Origin: Pectobacterium atrosepticum
GTDB taxonomy: Bacteria; Pseudomonadota; Gammaproteobacteria; Enterobacterales; Enterobacteriaceae
Reading direction: 5' to 3'
DNA length: 64,000 bases
Assembly (NCBI GenBank): GCA_019056595.1
Contig: CP036163.1
Location: forward strand, 4,859,400 to 4,923,399
The translations under genes were made by a program, and so were the position numbers. Position 1 is the stretch's first letter. Each line of letters begins with the position of its first letter. The notes beneath the pieces are model-generated. The model made no database searches and had not been told where the DNA came from. It saw nothing but the letters and a program-made list of their open reading frames with translations. Positions 21,575-31,429 of this stretch are shown piece by piece.

Positions 21575-23050
21575 ATGGCTCAGCACGATATTCAACAAAC
21601 TACACAGGGCGCACCGACCCTGCGCCGTGAACTGAAAGCGCGGCATTTAACGATGATCGCCATTGGCGGATCGATTGGTACCGGGTTATTTGTCGCTTCT
21701 GGTGCGACGGTTTCACAAGCGGGTCCCGGTGGTGCACTCCTGTCTTATGCCCTGATTGGGCTGATGGTTTACTTCCTGATGACGAGCCTAGGCGAACTGG
21801 CGGCATTCATGCCAGTTTCTGGTTCATTTTCTACCTACGGATCTCGCTATGTTGAGGAAGGTTTCGGCTTCGCATTGGGCTGGAACTATTGGTACAACTG
21901 GGCGGTGACCATTGCGGTCGATCTGGTCGCTGCGCAACTGGTGATGGGATATTGGTTCCCTGAAGTCTCCGGCTGGATCTGGAGCGCTTTGTTTCTGGCG
22001 CTGATGTTCCTACTTAATTACATTTCCGTGAAAGGGTTTGGCGAAGCCGAGTATTGGTTCTCACTGATTAAAGTGACGACGGTCATTATTTTCATTGCTG
22101 TGGGTGTGATGATGATTACGGGCATCATGAGCGGTGCGGAAAATGCTGGATTCCACAACTGGGAGATTGGCGATGCACCGTTTGCTGGTGGCTTCTCCGC
22201 CATGATCGGCGTGGCGATGATCGTGGGTTTTTCTTTCCAGGGAACGGAACTGATCGGTGTGGCTGCTGGGGAGTCCCAGGAACCGAGCAAAAACATTCCG
22301 CGTGCCATCCGTCAGGTTTTCTGGCGTATCCTGCTGTTTTACATCTTCGCGATTCTGATTATCAGCTTAATCATTCCGTATACCGATCCGAACCTGCTGC
22401 GTAATGATGTGAAAGACATTACGGTGAGTCCGTTCACGCTGGTGTTTGAGAATGCGGGTCTGTTGTCTGCCGCTGCGGTCATGAATGCGGTCATCTTGAC
22501 GGCGGTGTTGTCGGCGGGTAACTCCGGGATGTACGCCTCTACACGTATGCTGTTTACGCTGGCATCGGAAGGTAAAGCGCCGCGTATTTTCGCTAAGCTG
22601 TCAAAAGGGGGTGTGCCACGTAATGCGCTGTATGCAACAACCGTGGTGGCTGCGCTGTGTTTCCTGTCTTCTCTGTATGGTAACCAAACGGTTTATCTGT
22701 GGTTGTTGAATACCTCGGGAATGACCGGCTTTATTGCTTGGCTAGGGATCGCGATCAGCCATTACCGTTTCCGTCGCGGCTATGTTATGCAAGGCCACGA
22801 TCTGAACCGTCTGCCTTATCAGTCGCGTTTCTTCCCGTTAGGGCCGATCTTCGCCTTTGTGCTCTGCCTGATCATCACATTGGGGCAGAATTATCAGGCG
22901 TTTCTGCAAGACAACATCGACTGGTATGGCGTCACGGCAACCTACATCGGCATTCCGTTGTTCCTGCTGATTTGGTTCGGCTATAAGCTGTATCGTGGAA
23001 CGGGCTTCATCAAGTATCAGGATATGACGTTCCCGGATCATAAAGACTAA
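21575..23050 (+). CDS. lysP: lysine-specific permease LysP
   Basis: LysP is a proton-coupled lysine importer of the APC superfamily (amino acid transporter subgroup). In E. coli it also acts as co-sensor for CadC. The 491-residue protein has about 12 membrane segments and the TM1 motif IAIGGSIGTGLFVASG (about residues 28-43). Also visible are FQGTELIGVAAGESQEP and NSGMYASTRML. It is followed by its own terminator. Relation to any lysine decarboxylase in this host is unknown. Confidence 0.93.
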   Translation: MAQHDIQQTTQGAPTLRRELKARHLTMIAIGGSIGTGLFVASGATVSQAGPGGALLSYALIGLMVYFLMTSLGELAAFMPVSGSFSTYGSRYVEEGFGFALGWNYWYNWAVTIAVDLVAAQLVMGYWFPEVSGWIWSALFLALMFLLNYISVKGFGEAEYWFSLIKVTTVIIFIAVGVMMITGIMSGAENAGFHNWEIGDAPFAGGFSAMIGVAMIVGFSFQGTELIGVAAGESQEPSKNIPRAIRQVFWRILLFYIFAILIISLIIPYTDPNLLRNDVKDITVSPFTLVFENAGLLSAAAVMNAVILTAVLSAGNSGMYASTRMLFTLASEGKAPRIFAKLSKGGVPRNALYATTVVAALCFLSSLYGNQTVYLWLLNTSGMTGFIAWLGIAISHYRFRRGYVMQGHDLNRLPYQSRFFPLGPIFAFVLCLIITLGQNYQAFLQDNIDWYGVTATYIGIPLFLLIWFGYKLYRGTGFIKYQDMTFPDHKD

Positions 23051-23070
23051 TCGCTAGCATACCGTTAACG

Positions 23071-23100
23071 GGCGATTCCCTGATGGGGGTCGCCTTTTTT
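23071..23100 (+). terminator. rho-independent terminator of lysP
   Basis: A GC-rich stem (GGCGATTCCC against GGGGGTCGCC, with two G-T pairs) and a four-base loop are followed by six or more T residues, 20 bases after the lysP stop. Confidence 0.8.
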
Positions 23101-23292
23101 ATTGATTTTTTTTCGTTTTCGCACTGTCCTTCATACTTCCTCTTATATTGATGTGTTGATTTATATCAAATTTATTCACCTTGATTTACCGGGTTATTTT
23201 ACATTAACTCGATTTAATAATTGTTTTTTTAATTTAATTATTTGTTTTTTATGAATAAATTCCACATCAATTTCATTCCTTATTGCGCATGC

Positions 23293-23313
23293 AAATGATT
23301 TTAATTTTCATTT
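23293..23313. promoter_or_regulatory. candidate Fur box upstream of the cirA-type receptor
   Basis: An imperfect palindrome AAATGA-N9-TCATTT about 80 bases before the start codon resembles the Fur consensus (repeats of GATAAT/ATTATC type). The surrounding 200 bases are very A+T rich. The position fits iron repression of a TonB-dependent receptor. The match is moderate. Confidence 0.5.
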
Positions 23314-23390
23314 ACAATTATTATTTGCTCATTACAATGTGTTGAACAAAAAAACTCAATGTAAATCATCCGTTCTGAGGACACAGACGC

Positions 23391-25508
23391 ATGGCAATAA
23401 ATATAAGAAAATCGGTGGCATTGGCGCTGGTTACAATGGCAACGACACCCGTTATCGCCGCACAGGACGATACGATGGTTGTGACGGCTTCGGGTTATGA
23501 ACAAAAAATCACCGAAGCGGCCGCGAGTATTTCGGTTGTTGGTCATGATGAACTGACTAAACGTAAATATAACGATCTTGGTGAAGCACTCAGTGACGTA
23601 GAAGGAGTTGATGTACGAAGCTCAACGGGTAAAACAGGTGGCCTAGACATCAGCATTCGCGGTATGCCAAGTGACTATACGCTGATTCTGGTTGATGGTA
23701 TTCGCCAGAACGGCTCATCAGATGTCACGCCGAATGGGTTTGGTACAATGAACACCGGCTTTATTCCACCGTTGGCGGCGATAGAGCGTATTGAAGTTAT
23801 CCGCGGGCCGATGTCAACGTTATATGGTTCTGATGCGATGGGTGGCGTGGTAAATATCATCACCAAAAAAGCGTCGAAAGAGTGGGTCGGAAATATCACT
23901 CTGGATCATACTTTTCAGGAGGACAGAGACTATGGTGACGCGTCCAAGTTCTCGATTTATTCCAGCGGTGCGTTGATCGAAGACAAACTGGGGCTCGCCC
24001 TGCGCGGCAACATCTTACGCCGCGATGCATCAGAAGTTAGTTCGTCCTCAACCGGACAGGAGCTCAGTATGCGTGGTCCGAATCCAGTTAAGTCTGACAA
24101 TTACCTTTTGGGTGGTAAGTTATCCTGGCTGCTGGATAGTCGTAATACCCTGTGGCTGGATGGTGAAGTCTCCAACCAGAAATATGATAACAAGGAAGAA
24201 CAACTCGGTGCGCTGGGAGCTGGTACTGCGGCTCGGGGCGGCGGTTATGAAGATACACTGCGTTATGAGCGTCGCAAGGTTACGCTGGGTAGCGATAATC
24301 AGCTCGATTTTGGTACATGGAATTCGAGCTTGTCCTTCAACCAGACAGAGAACAAGGGACGGTTGATTCCTCGTTCTACGGTGCCGGCAGGGTCAACAGC
24401 CTCAGGGCAAAAGCGCGAGCTAAAAAATACCAACTACATTCTTGATACGAAACTGGTTAGCCCACTAGGTGACAGTCATTTAGTGACGCTGGGTGGGCAG
24501 TACTGGAATGCCGTCATGAAAGATGGAATTGTTCTGGCGAATACGGGTGAGAAATTCGAACAGAATTCGTGGTCGCTCTTTGCTGAAGATGAATGGCGCA
24601 TTGTTGATTCGCTAGCGTTAACCACAGGCGCTCGTTATGAGCATCATGAAGCGTTCGGTGGCCATGTTAGCCCACGTGCTTATCTCGTGTGGAATGCGTT
24701 GGATGAATTAACGATTAAAGGTGGGGTGAGCACAGGCTACAAGACGCCATCGTTGGCTCGGTTACATAACGGCATAAGTGGCGTAACGGGGCAGGGTACG
24801 ATCAATACGATTGGTAACCCTAACCTGAAGCCGGAAGAAAGCGTGAATACGGAACTGGGGGCATACTATGAGCATTTTAGTGGTTTCTCTACTAACGCTA
24901 CGCTTTTCCATAACCGCTTCCGTAATAAGATCGATAGTTACGAAATTGATACGGTAACGTCTAGCTATCGCAATATTGGTAAAGCGAACACGCAAGGTCT
25001 GGAGTTGGGATCGACTATCCCTCTATGGTCAGACAACTGGACGCTGAACGTGAATTACACCTTTACTGACAGCGAGCAGAAAGGCGGAGAAAATCCCGGT
25101 GCCCGTTTGACCAATACGCCTAAGCACATGGCCAATGCGCGTTTAAACTGGAGTGTGAACGAGCAGTTGAGTACCTGGCTTAAAGCGGAATATCGAGGCA
25201 AAACGGCTCGTTTCACGGAAAATTATGACCAACTCAGTGATGCAAACAAGGTTGTTCATGACAATCTTGGCTCGGATTTCAAATCATTCACCGTCGTGAA
25301 CCTCGGCGGATCGTATAAGATATCCAAAGATGTAACATTGAACGGATCGGTTAATAACCTGTTGGACAAAGATTTCACCAAGACCTATGTCCTCCCGGTC
25401 GGAACGGGTACGACAACAGCGGGTGATTACTTTACATCAAGTCAGGTCACTACAGGTTCCGTAGTACCAGGTCGTAATTACTGGGTATCGGTAAACGTCA
25501 ACTTCTGA
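23391..25508 (+). CDS. cirA: CirA-type TonB-dependent siderophore/colicin receptor
   Basis: This is an outer-membrane gated barrel for catecholate iron complexes, which in E. coli is also the colicin Ia entry point. The 705-residue protein has a signal peptide ending near VIAAQ (about residue 24), a TonB box (DTMVVTAS) and a plug domain. The plug domain holds SIRGMPSDYTLILVDGIR, RIEVIRGPMSTLYGSDAMGG and VVNIITKK. A 22-strand barrel follows, ending in aromatic ..NYWVSVNVNF. Position beside yeiE/lysP matches E. coli cirA. The barrel loops could alter ligand range. Confidence 0.85.
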   Translation: MAINIRKSVALALVTMATTPVIAAQDDTMVVTASGYEQKITEAAASISVVGHDELTKRKYNDLGEALSDVEGVDVRSSTGKTGGLDISIRGMPSDYTLILVDGIRQNGSSDVTPNGFGTMNTGFIPPLAAIERIEVIRGPMSTLYGSDAMGGVVNIITKKASKEWVGNITLDHTFQEDRDYGDASKFSIYSSGALIEDKLGLALRGNILRRDASEVSSSSTGQELSMRGPNPVKSDNYLLGGKLSWLLDSRNTLWLDGEVSNQKYDNKEEQLGALGAGTAARGGGYEDTLRYERRKVTLGSDNQLDFGTWNSSLSFNQTENKGRLIPRSTVPAGSTASGQKRELKNTNYILDTKLVSPLGDSHLVTLGGQYWNAVMKDGIVLANTGEKFEQNSWSLFAEDEWRIVDSLALTTGARYEHHEAFGGHVSPRAYLVWNALDELTIKGGVSTGYKTPSLARLHNGISGVTGQGTINTIGNPNLKPEESVNTELGAYYEHFSGFSTNATLFHNRFRNKIDSYEIDTVTSSYRNIGKANTQGLELGSTIPLWSDNWTLNVNYTFTDSEQKGGENPGARLTNTPKHMANARLNWSVNEQLSTWLKAEYRGKTARFTENYDQLSDANKVVHDNLGSDFKSFTVVNLGGSYKISKDVTLNGSVNNLLDKDFTKTYVLPVGTGTTTAGDYFTSSQVTTGSVVPGRNYWVSVNVNF

Positions 25509-25518
25509 TGAAACAGCG

Positions 25519-25547
25519 CCCCGGAATGAGTCAAGCTCGTTCCGGGG
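25519..25547 (+). terminator. hairpin after cirA
   Basis: A 12-base stem (CCCCGGAATGAG against CTCGTTCCGGGG) with a five-base loop starts ten bases after the cirA stop. Only a weak T tract follows, so it may act as an mRNA 3' stabiliser as much as a terminator. Confidence 0.6.
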
Positions 25548-25980
25548 TATAATGATTCTCACTCCGCTTCCTTCCCCCTCTAAAGACACTGCATCATTTC
25601 TGAGGTTTTTCTCGCGCATTTATTCTTGCTGATTAACGACCAGGTTTTGCTATCACCCTTATTATTCCCTCCCTTTGCCAGCATCATGAGAACAATGAGT
25701 GAATATCATCAGCACTTATTTTTTTGTGATATTTCTGAATATCGACGATAACAATGTCGATGAATGAAATTCATTATATTAGGTATTGTTAATTGCTTTA
25801 ATGCTGACTACGCTTCACGTTAGGGAGTGATGGATTTCCGATGAGGCAGGAAGTGTAACGTTATTAATACGTTCGTTGTCTTGTGTCATACAGAGAATTT
25901 AATTCATTATTTTTGTATGAGAATACCTGTCGTGATTGCCGACTGCGGAACCCTTGATATCTGCAATCGGAGATCGATGT
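25548..25980. other. intergenic region before the 2-hydroxyacid dehydrogenase
   Basis: About 430 bases, A+T rich, with no supported gene. The right end carries GGAG at 25969-25972, the ribosome site for the start at 25981. Confidence 0.35.
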
Positions 25981-26970
25981 ATGAATAGCAACCAGGGCGC
26001 GATGATGTTAAAAATTACCTTTTTGGATAAAGGCTCACTGCCTGAAACCATTTTCCTGAAAAAGACGAGTTTTAGGCGTCCACAATGCCGCCATGAATGG
26101 ATTGAATATAGCCATACCTCACCCGATCAAGTTATCGCCCGAGCAAAAGACACCCACGTTATCATCACAAATAAAACGCTATTAACGCGCGAGACCTTAG
26201 CCGCGTTGCCTGCGCTGAAGCTGATTGCTGTGACAGCAACAGGAACCGACAATATCGATCTTGCGGCTGCTAAAGAACTGGGGATCACGGTCAAAAACGT
26301 ACCGGGCTACTCGACGCAAGCCGTGTCCGAGCACGTTATTGCCATGATGTTCGCGCTGAAGCACAGCATTATGGCATGGTACCGCGATCAATTGAGCGAT
26401 CGCTGGGCCAGCCAGTCGCAATTTTCTTACTTTGATCATCCGGTCAAGGATATCGCAGGCTCTACGCTTGGCATCATCGGTGCAGGGACGATTGGACGGG
26501 AAGTTGCACGTCTTGCTCTGGCGCTGGGGATGAAGGTGATTTTTGCCGAGCACAGAGGGGTATCACTGTGTCGTGCTGGGTATCTGCCGTTTGAGGAGGT
26601 TCTGCGGCTGGCTGATGTGATTTCACTCAACTGCCCGCTAAATGCGAGTACGCAGCATCTGATTAATTCAGAGACGCTCGCGTTGTGTAAGCCAACCGCG
26701 TTTATTATTAACACCGCCAGAGGCGGGTTAATTGACGAGCGCGCGTTGGCAGCGGTATTGCTCCAGCGTGGCATTGCTGGCGCAGCGCTAGACTGTCTGA
26801 CGCAGGAGCCGCCGGAAAAAGACAATCCGTTGATGGTTGCGGCGAAAACCCTACCTAATCTTCTGATTACTCCGCATATCTCCTGGACGTCCGCCTCATC
26901 GCTGCAATTGTTGATGGAAAAGACGATTGAAAATATTGATGAGTATGTTCAGCAGAACGGACATAGATAA
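25981..26970 (+). CDS. D-2-hydroxyacid dehydrogenase family protein
   Basis: This is an NAD(P)-dependent D-2-hydroxyacid dehydrogenase (glycerate/hydroxypyruvate reductase-like), about 329 residues. It has an N-terminal substrate domain, a Rossmann dinucleotide motif (GIIGAGTIGREVARLA) and a catalytic Arg in NTARGGLIDE. The Glu lies in LDCLTQEPP and the His in ITPHISWTS. The start at 25981 has GGAG eight bases upstream; a TTG at 25936 and ATGs at 26002/26005 are alternatives. It is a single gene, followed two bases later by an ERIC element. The physiological substrate cannot be read from sequence. Confidence 0.82.
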   Translation: MNSNQGAMMLKITFLDKGSLPETIFLKKTSFRRPQCRHEWIEYSHTSPDQVIARAKDTHVIITNKTLLTRETLAALPALKLIAVTATGTDNIDLAAAKELGITVKNVPGYSTQAVSEHVIAMMFALKHSIMAWYRDQLSDRWASQSQFSYFDHPVKDIAGSTLGIIGAGTIGREVARLALALGMKVIFAEHRGVSLCRAGYLPFEEVLRLADVISLNCPLNASTQHLINSETLALCKPTAFIINTARGGLIDERALAAVLLQRGIAGAALDCLTQEPPEKDNPLMVAAKTLPNLLITPHISWTSASSLQLLMEKTIENIDEYVQQNGHR

Positions 26971-26972
26971 AT

Positions 26973-27097
26973 ATACCCGTCATACTTCAAGCTGCTTGTG
27001 CGTTGTCTGCCCTTACTCACCCCAGTCACTTACTTGTGTAAGCTCCTGGGGGCTCGCTCGGTTGCCGCCTTCACGCAACTCGAATTATTTAGGGTAT
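26973..27097. repeat. ERIC element (closest to classical consensus)
   Basis: This 125-base ERIC copy begins two bases after the dehydrogenase stop. Its core has the classical CACCCCAGTCACTTACTT and GTAAGCTCCTGGGGG sequences, unlike the ATCGGG variant of the other copies in the window. Confidence 0.9.
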
Positions 27098-27482
27098 AGA
27101 GGTAATTTGATTTAGCCGGGTATGAGGGAATATTTCCCGGCAGCTAAAATATGATATTCATCAATTTTAATTCATTACTAAAATTGAACGTTTTAGCGGG
27201 GCGAATCTTTCGTAATCTATTGTCTGCTTAACTTTTTATATCCAGTGAAGATGGGAATAGCGATGCGCCTGTATTAATGTAGCGATCTATCCTTTGTGAT
27301 TATTCTTATGTTAATTTTATTTTTATAGTAAATGCTCACCTATAAATAATAACGTAAGTAAATAATGTCATGTATGTGGTGACTTTTGTCTGCGGCAACC
27401 AGCCTGTTTCCCCGTGTATCTCGGTGCTTAAACGATGGGTATTCGTTTAGTGAGGGACGGTATTAGCGGGCTGAATGGCGAA
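27098..27482. other. intergenic region, no gene seen
   Basis: About 385 A+T-rich bases between the ERIC element and the end of the ABC operon. No reading frame with family resemblance or ribosome site was found. Confidence 0.4.
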
Positions 27483-27512
27483 TCCGCCCCGAATTCGGAT
27501 GAATGGGGCGGA
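27483..27512 (-). terminator. hairpin after the ABC permease
   Basis: A stem of eight G-C-rich pairs (TCCGCCCC against GGGGCGGA) with an inner ATTC-GGAT-GAAT stem-loop lies 12 bases downstream of the permease stop on the minus strand. There is no long T run, so the terminator call is moderate. Confidence 0.55.
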
Positions 27513-27523
27513 AGCGAGAAGTC

Positions 27524-28519
27524 TCAGCGTTTCTGGATATACGTCATTGCCAACGCGAGCGCGAGAACCAGACCTTTGATGATATCCATGGCGTAATAAG
27601 GCACGGAGAGCATCACAAGACCATTCTGCAAGACGCCAAGAATGACGGCACCGAGCAGTGTACCCAGCGCATTCGGCTTACCGGATCCCGCCAGTGAGAA
27701 ACCGATATATGCCGCAGCAACAGCATCCATTAAATAGCCGCCCCCAGCATTGACCTGTGAAGAACCGATGCGTGATGCGAGTAGGATGCCGCCCAGCGCT
27801 GCGAGTAAGGAAGAGAATACATACGCCTGTACCCGATAACGCGCTGTGCGAATGCCCGCCAGTCGAGCGGCTTCTGGGTTGCCGCCGATGGCATACATCC
27901 GGCGACCGTGCTTGGTAAGGGACAGATACAACTGCACCAGTACCGTCACCGCCAGCATAATGACAACAATCACCGGCACCTGACCTAGCGTGGCAAAGAA
28001 CTCAGGAATGACACCTTCTGCCATTTCACCACTGGGCAACACCATGTTCTGCGTGATGGAACCGCCATAGCTGTACGTCATCGCCACGCCCTGAATGACG
28101 AACAGACTGGCGAGCGTCGCCAGCATATCGGGAATCTTCAGCACAACGATGAGAAAAGCGTTGAATAGCCCGACCAGCGTACACAGCAGGAGCGTCAAAA
28201 CAATCGCGCCAGTGGTGCCGAACCCATGCCAGACAAAGAGGGAGATAACCAGAGCGTTGGCCAACGATGCCGTTGATCCCACGGAAAGGTCAAACCCGCC
28301 AACGGACAGTGAAATGGAGACGCCAATCGCAATCACCGTGACGATGGCGATAGAACGCAAAATATTGATGATGTTATACGGGTCGAGAAAATTTTCCGAC
28401 GCGAGTCCAAAAAGTGCAATCAGTGCGACGACCGTGATCAGCATGCCCCACTTATAGAGAAACTCGAAAACGTGGTGACGGAAGGGGATCGCCCCGTTAG
28501 ATGAAAGTGGGTGACTCAC
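27524..28519 (-). CDS. ribose-type ABC transporter permease (RbsC/YtfT family)
   Basis: This is an inner-membrane permease of the CUT2 sugar ABC importer class. It has 331 residues with about eight to ten hydrophobic segments. The family signature region GGFDLSVGSTASLAN (about 85) and the IGGNPEAARLAGI motif near 215 are visible. Its start overlaps the upstream ATPase gene by four bases, so they are co-translated. No periplasmic binding protein is encoded beside it. The substrate (pentose, hexose or polyol) is unknown. Confidence 0.85.
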   Translation of the reverse strand: MSHPLSSNGAIPFRHHVFEFLYKWGMLITVVALIALFGLASENFLDPYNIINILRSIAIVTVIAIGVSISLSVGGFDLSVGSTASLANALVISLFVWHGFGTTGAIVLTLLLCTLVGLFNAFLIVVLKIPDMLATLASLFVIQGVAMTYSYGGSITQNMVLPSGEMAEGVIPEFFATLGQVPVIVVIMLAVTVLVQLYLSLTKHGRRMYAIGGNPEAARLAGIRTARYRVQAYVFSSLLAALGGILLASRIGSSQVNAGGGYLMDAVAAAYIGFSLAGSGKPNALGTLLGAVILGVLQNGLVMLSVPYYAMDIIKGLVLALALAMTYIQKR

Positions 28520-30027
28520 GTGGGAGTTCCTCCAGTTGAATATAAAAGTAGGGTTTCTTCGTCAATCTCAGCGGCGTTTAGCTCTGCGACAATCCGGCCA
28601 TCCCATAGCACGCAGATGCGATCGCAGAGACCGACAAGTTCGGAAAACTCGCCCGACGCATAAATAATGCCTTTACCCTGTCGTGCGAGGCCGTCAATCA
28701 GCGTGAACAAGTCCTGCTTGGCCTTGATATCGACGCCTTTGGTGGGTTCATCAAAAATCAGAACCTGTGCTTCACTGCGTAGCCACTTGCCAATGGCGAC
28801 TTTTTGTTGATTCCCACCCGACAGGCGTGCGAGCTTTTGCGCTGGGCCGGTGGTGCGAACCGCAAGCCGCTCAACAATCTGTTTCGCCCAGCGCAATGCC
28901 TTGCCACGATTGAATATTCCCCAGAGGGAAAAGCTGTCTGTGGCCGTGATGCTGAGATTCATGGTGACGGATTCATCAATAAAAATGCCTTCCTTGCGCC
29001 GCTCTTCAGGAACCAGTGCCAGACCTTGCTCGACGGATTGATGAGGCGAATGAGGTTGCCAGGGTTTGCCGCGATATTTACCTTGCGCTATCTGGCAGGG
29101 TTCTGCGCCGAATAGTGCTTTACACAACTCGGTTTTACCCGCACCGGCCAGCCCGGCAATGCCCAGAATTTCCCCTTTGTGCAGCGTGAGCGAAATATTG
29201 TGCAGCAGCGTCTCGTCGTGCAAACCGATGACCTGAAGCAGCGGCTCTTCTGAAGGTGTGGTACGGCGCGGTGGGAAGATATCGTCAAGCCGATGCCCCA
29301 GCATTCTCTCTACAATCTCTTCGCCGCTCAGCCCCTGCATCACGCCACTGCTAACAAACTCGCCGTCACGCAGAACGGTCAAGGTATCGCAGATTTCGCT
29401 CAGTTCATGAATACGATGGGAAATGAATACGATCCCGATGCCATCGGCCTGTAAGCGACGAACCACCTGAAAGAGACGCGCACTTTCAGCCTGATCCAGC
29501 GGGGCGGTGGGTTCATCTAAAATCAGGAAGCGACACTCGTGGGATAACGCACGGGCGAGTAGAATTTGCTGTTTTTCGGCCAGCGAGCAGGTATCCAGAC
29601 GTTGGCGAACATTGAGGGGAACGCCAAGTTGGTCAAGCAGCGCCTGCGCCTGACTGTATATCTGCGGCCAATTCAGTAGATGCCCGTCCTGTGCCAGCGT
29701 ATCCAGCATAATGTTTTCCGCCACGGACAGCGTGGGAACCAACGCGACATCGACTTCCTGCTGCACCAGATGAATGCCGTACCGCTTGGCATCACGCGGC
29801 GAATGGATATCGACCAGCTTACCATTAATCAGAATATCGCCCTGATAGTGATCGTAAGCGCCCGATAGGATCGTCATCAGCGTGGATTTTCCCGCACCGT
29901 TTGCGCCGGTCAGGGCATGAATCGAACCACCTTCCAATGTGAAGTTAACCTGCTTGAGGGCGTGGAAACCAGAAAAGGAGATGGAAATGTTGCGCATCTC
30001 CAGTCGGCTTTGGGAGGTAGAGGTCAT
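28516..30027 (-). CDS. ribose-type ABC transporter ATPase (RbsA family)
   Basis: This is a duplicated ATPase of a CUT2 sugar importer (about 503 residues). The N-terminal half has Walker A GANGAGKSTLM and Walker B LILDEPTAPLD. The C-terminal half has GLAGAGKTEL (degenerate, as usual), signature LSGGNQQKVAIGKWL and VLIFDEPTKGVD. The start is taken as ATG 30027; a TTG three codons earlier is possible. It is the first gene of a two-gene operon with the permease. It diverges from hcxA, from which it is 250 bases apart. Confidence 0.85.
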   Translation of the reverse strand: MTSTSQSRLEMRNISISFSGFHALKQVNFTLEGGSIHALTGANGAGKSTLMTILSGAYDHYQGDILINGKLVDIHSPRDAKRYGIHLVQQEVDVALVPTLSVAENIMLDTLAQDGHLLNWPQIYSQAQALLDQLGVPLNVRQRLDTCSLAEKQQILLARALSHECRFLILDEPTAPLDQAESARLFQVVRRLQADGIGIVFISHRIHELSEICDTLTVLRDGEFVSSGVMQGLSGEEIVERMLGHRLDDIFPPRRTTPSEEPLLQVIGLHDETLLHNISLTLHKGEILGIAGLAGAGKTELCKALFGAEPCQIAQGKYRGKPWQPHSPHQSVEQGLALVPEERRKEGIFIDESVTMNLSITATDSFSLWGIFNRGKALRWAKQIVERLAVRTTGPAQKLARLSGGNQQKVAIGKWLRSEAQVLIFDEPTKGVDIKAKQDLFTLIDGLARQGKGIIYASGEFSELVGLCDRICVLWDGRIVAELNAAEIDEETLLLYSTGGTPT

Positions 30028-30279
30028 GGTCGGCAACGCTCTTGGCGGTTAAGGTCATGAAATAACGGAAAAGAAAGGTAGCATATATCCCAGAGAATTT
30101 AATACAGCTTCACGTGTTTGAGAGTCGCTGGCTATGAACGAAAAGGCATAAATTAAATAAAAAAGTTCTTAATCTGCGGCAAGCAAGTGAATAAAATGGA
30201 ATTATCAAAAGGGTAGAGCAGTAGCAAACATAAGATAAGAGCCGTGCTCAAGATAAGTGGCGGCGAGGAATGTTCAAAC

Positions 30280-31368
30280 ATGCACACAACGACCGTTCGC
30301 GTACAGGTTGGCCCTGCCAACTATTTTTCCTTTCCCGGTGCTATCGATAAGTTGCTGGAGTTTTACCCGCCAGAGGTGCTGAAAAACGCGCTGTGGATTT
30401 ATGGTGAGCGTGCGATTGCAGCGGCTCGGCCCTATTTACCGGCCGAGTTTGAAGCACCTTCAGCCCGACGTGTTCAATTTAGTGCGCATTGCAGTGAGGG
30501 TGAAGTGGCAAAACTGGTCGCGCAAGCGGGCGATGACTGTCAGGTTGTCATCGGTGTCGGCGGCGGCGCTGTACTGGATACCGCGAAGGTCGCTGCGCGT
30601 CATATCGGCGTGCCGCTGGTAGCCATTCCGACTATTGCGGCAACCTGTGCAGCCTGGACGCCGCTGTCCGTCTGGTATAACGATGCCGGACAGGCACTGC
30701 GTTTTGAAATTTTTCCCGATGCTAACCATCTGGTACTGGTGGAGCCGCGGATTATGCTCGCAGCGCCGGTGGAATACCTACTGGCAGGGGTCGGCGATAC
30801 GCTGGCGAAGTGGTATGAAGCCGTGGTTCTCAGCCCCCAGCCTGAAACGCTGCCTCTTTCTGTTCGTTTGGGCTTACAGACTGCGCTAGATATCCGCAAT
30901 GTCTTGTTGCAACAAAGTGCGGCTGCGTTAGAAGCCGTCAAGCGTGGCGAGTTGACGCAGGATTTTCTGGATGTGGTAGATGCGATCATTGCCGGGGGCG
31001 GCATGGTTGGTGGGTTGGGAGAGCGATATACTCGCGTGGCGGCGGCACATGCGGTTCATAACGGCTTGACGGTGTTGCCGCAAACCGAACGCTTTCTGCA
31101 CGGCACCAAAGTGGCTTATGGCATTCTGGTGCAAAGCGCCTTGCTGGGAGATAGCGAAACGTTGCTCCAGTTGAAAGCGGCGTTCAAGGTGTTTGGTTTA
31201 CCTACATCGCTGGCTGAGTTGGATGTGGATATTCACGATCGTGCTGCGCTTCAGGCCGTGATTGCACGTACTTTGCAAGCGGGGGAATCCATTCATTATC
31301 TGCCATTGTCGTTAAATGAAGACGTCTTGCTGGCAGCGTTTAACACCGTTGAGTTGAGCGGGAAATAA
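30280..31368 (+). CDS. hcxA: hydroxycarboxylate dehydrogenase HcxA (YbdH), Fe-ADH family
   Basis: This is a glycerol-dehydrogenase-like enzyme of the iron-ADH superfamily. E. coli HcxA reduces 2-oxoacids such as 2-oxobutyrate and 2-oxoglutarate with NADPH. The 362-residue chain shows nucleotide-binding GVGGGAVLDTAK (about 92-103), PTIAATCAAWTPLSVWYND and metal-site residues in GVGDTLAKWYE, with further His residues in AAHAVHNGL and FLHGTKVAYG. The start at 30280 is preceded by GAGGAA; a GTG at 30244 would add 12 residues. It closely resembles E. coli YbdH throughout. Confidence 0.88.
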   Translation: MHTTTVRVQVGPANYFSFPGAIDKLLEFYPPEVLKNALWIYGERAIAAARPYLPAEFEAPSARRVQFSAHCSEGEVAKLVAQAGDDCQVVIGVGGGAVLDTAKVAARHIGVPLVAIPTIAATCAAWTPLSVWYNDAGQALRFEIFPDANHLVLVEPRIMLAAPVEYLLAGVGDTLAKWYEAVVLSPQPETLPLSVRLGLQTALDIRNVLLQQSAAALEAVKRGELTQDFLDVVDAIIAGGGMVGGLGERYTRVAAAHAVHNGLTVLPQTERFLHGTKVAYGILVQSALLGDSETLLQLKAAFKVFGLPTSLAELDVDIHDRAALQAVIARTLQAGESIHYLPLSLNEDVLLAAFNTVELSGK

Positions 31369-31429
31369 ATAGTAGGGAATAGGCGGAGGGAATTCTCCGC
31401 CCTTAAAGACTATTCTTTATCTTTAAAAA

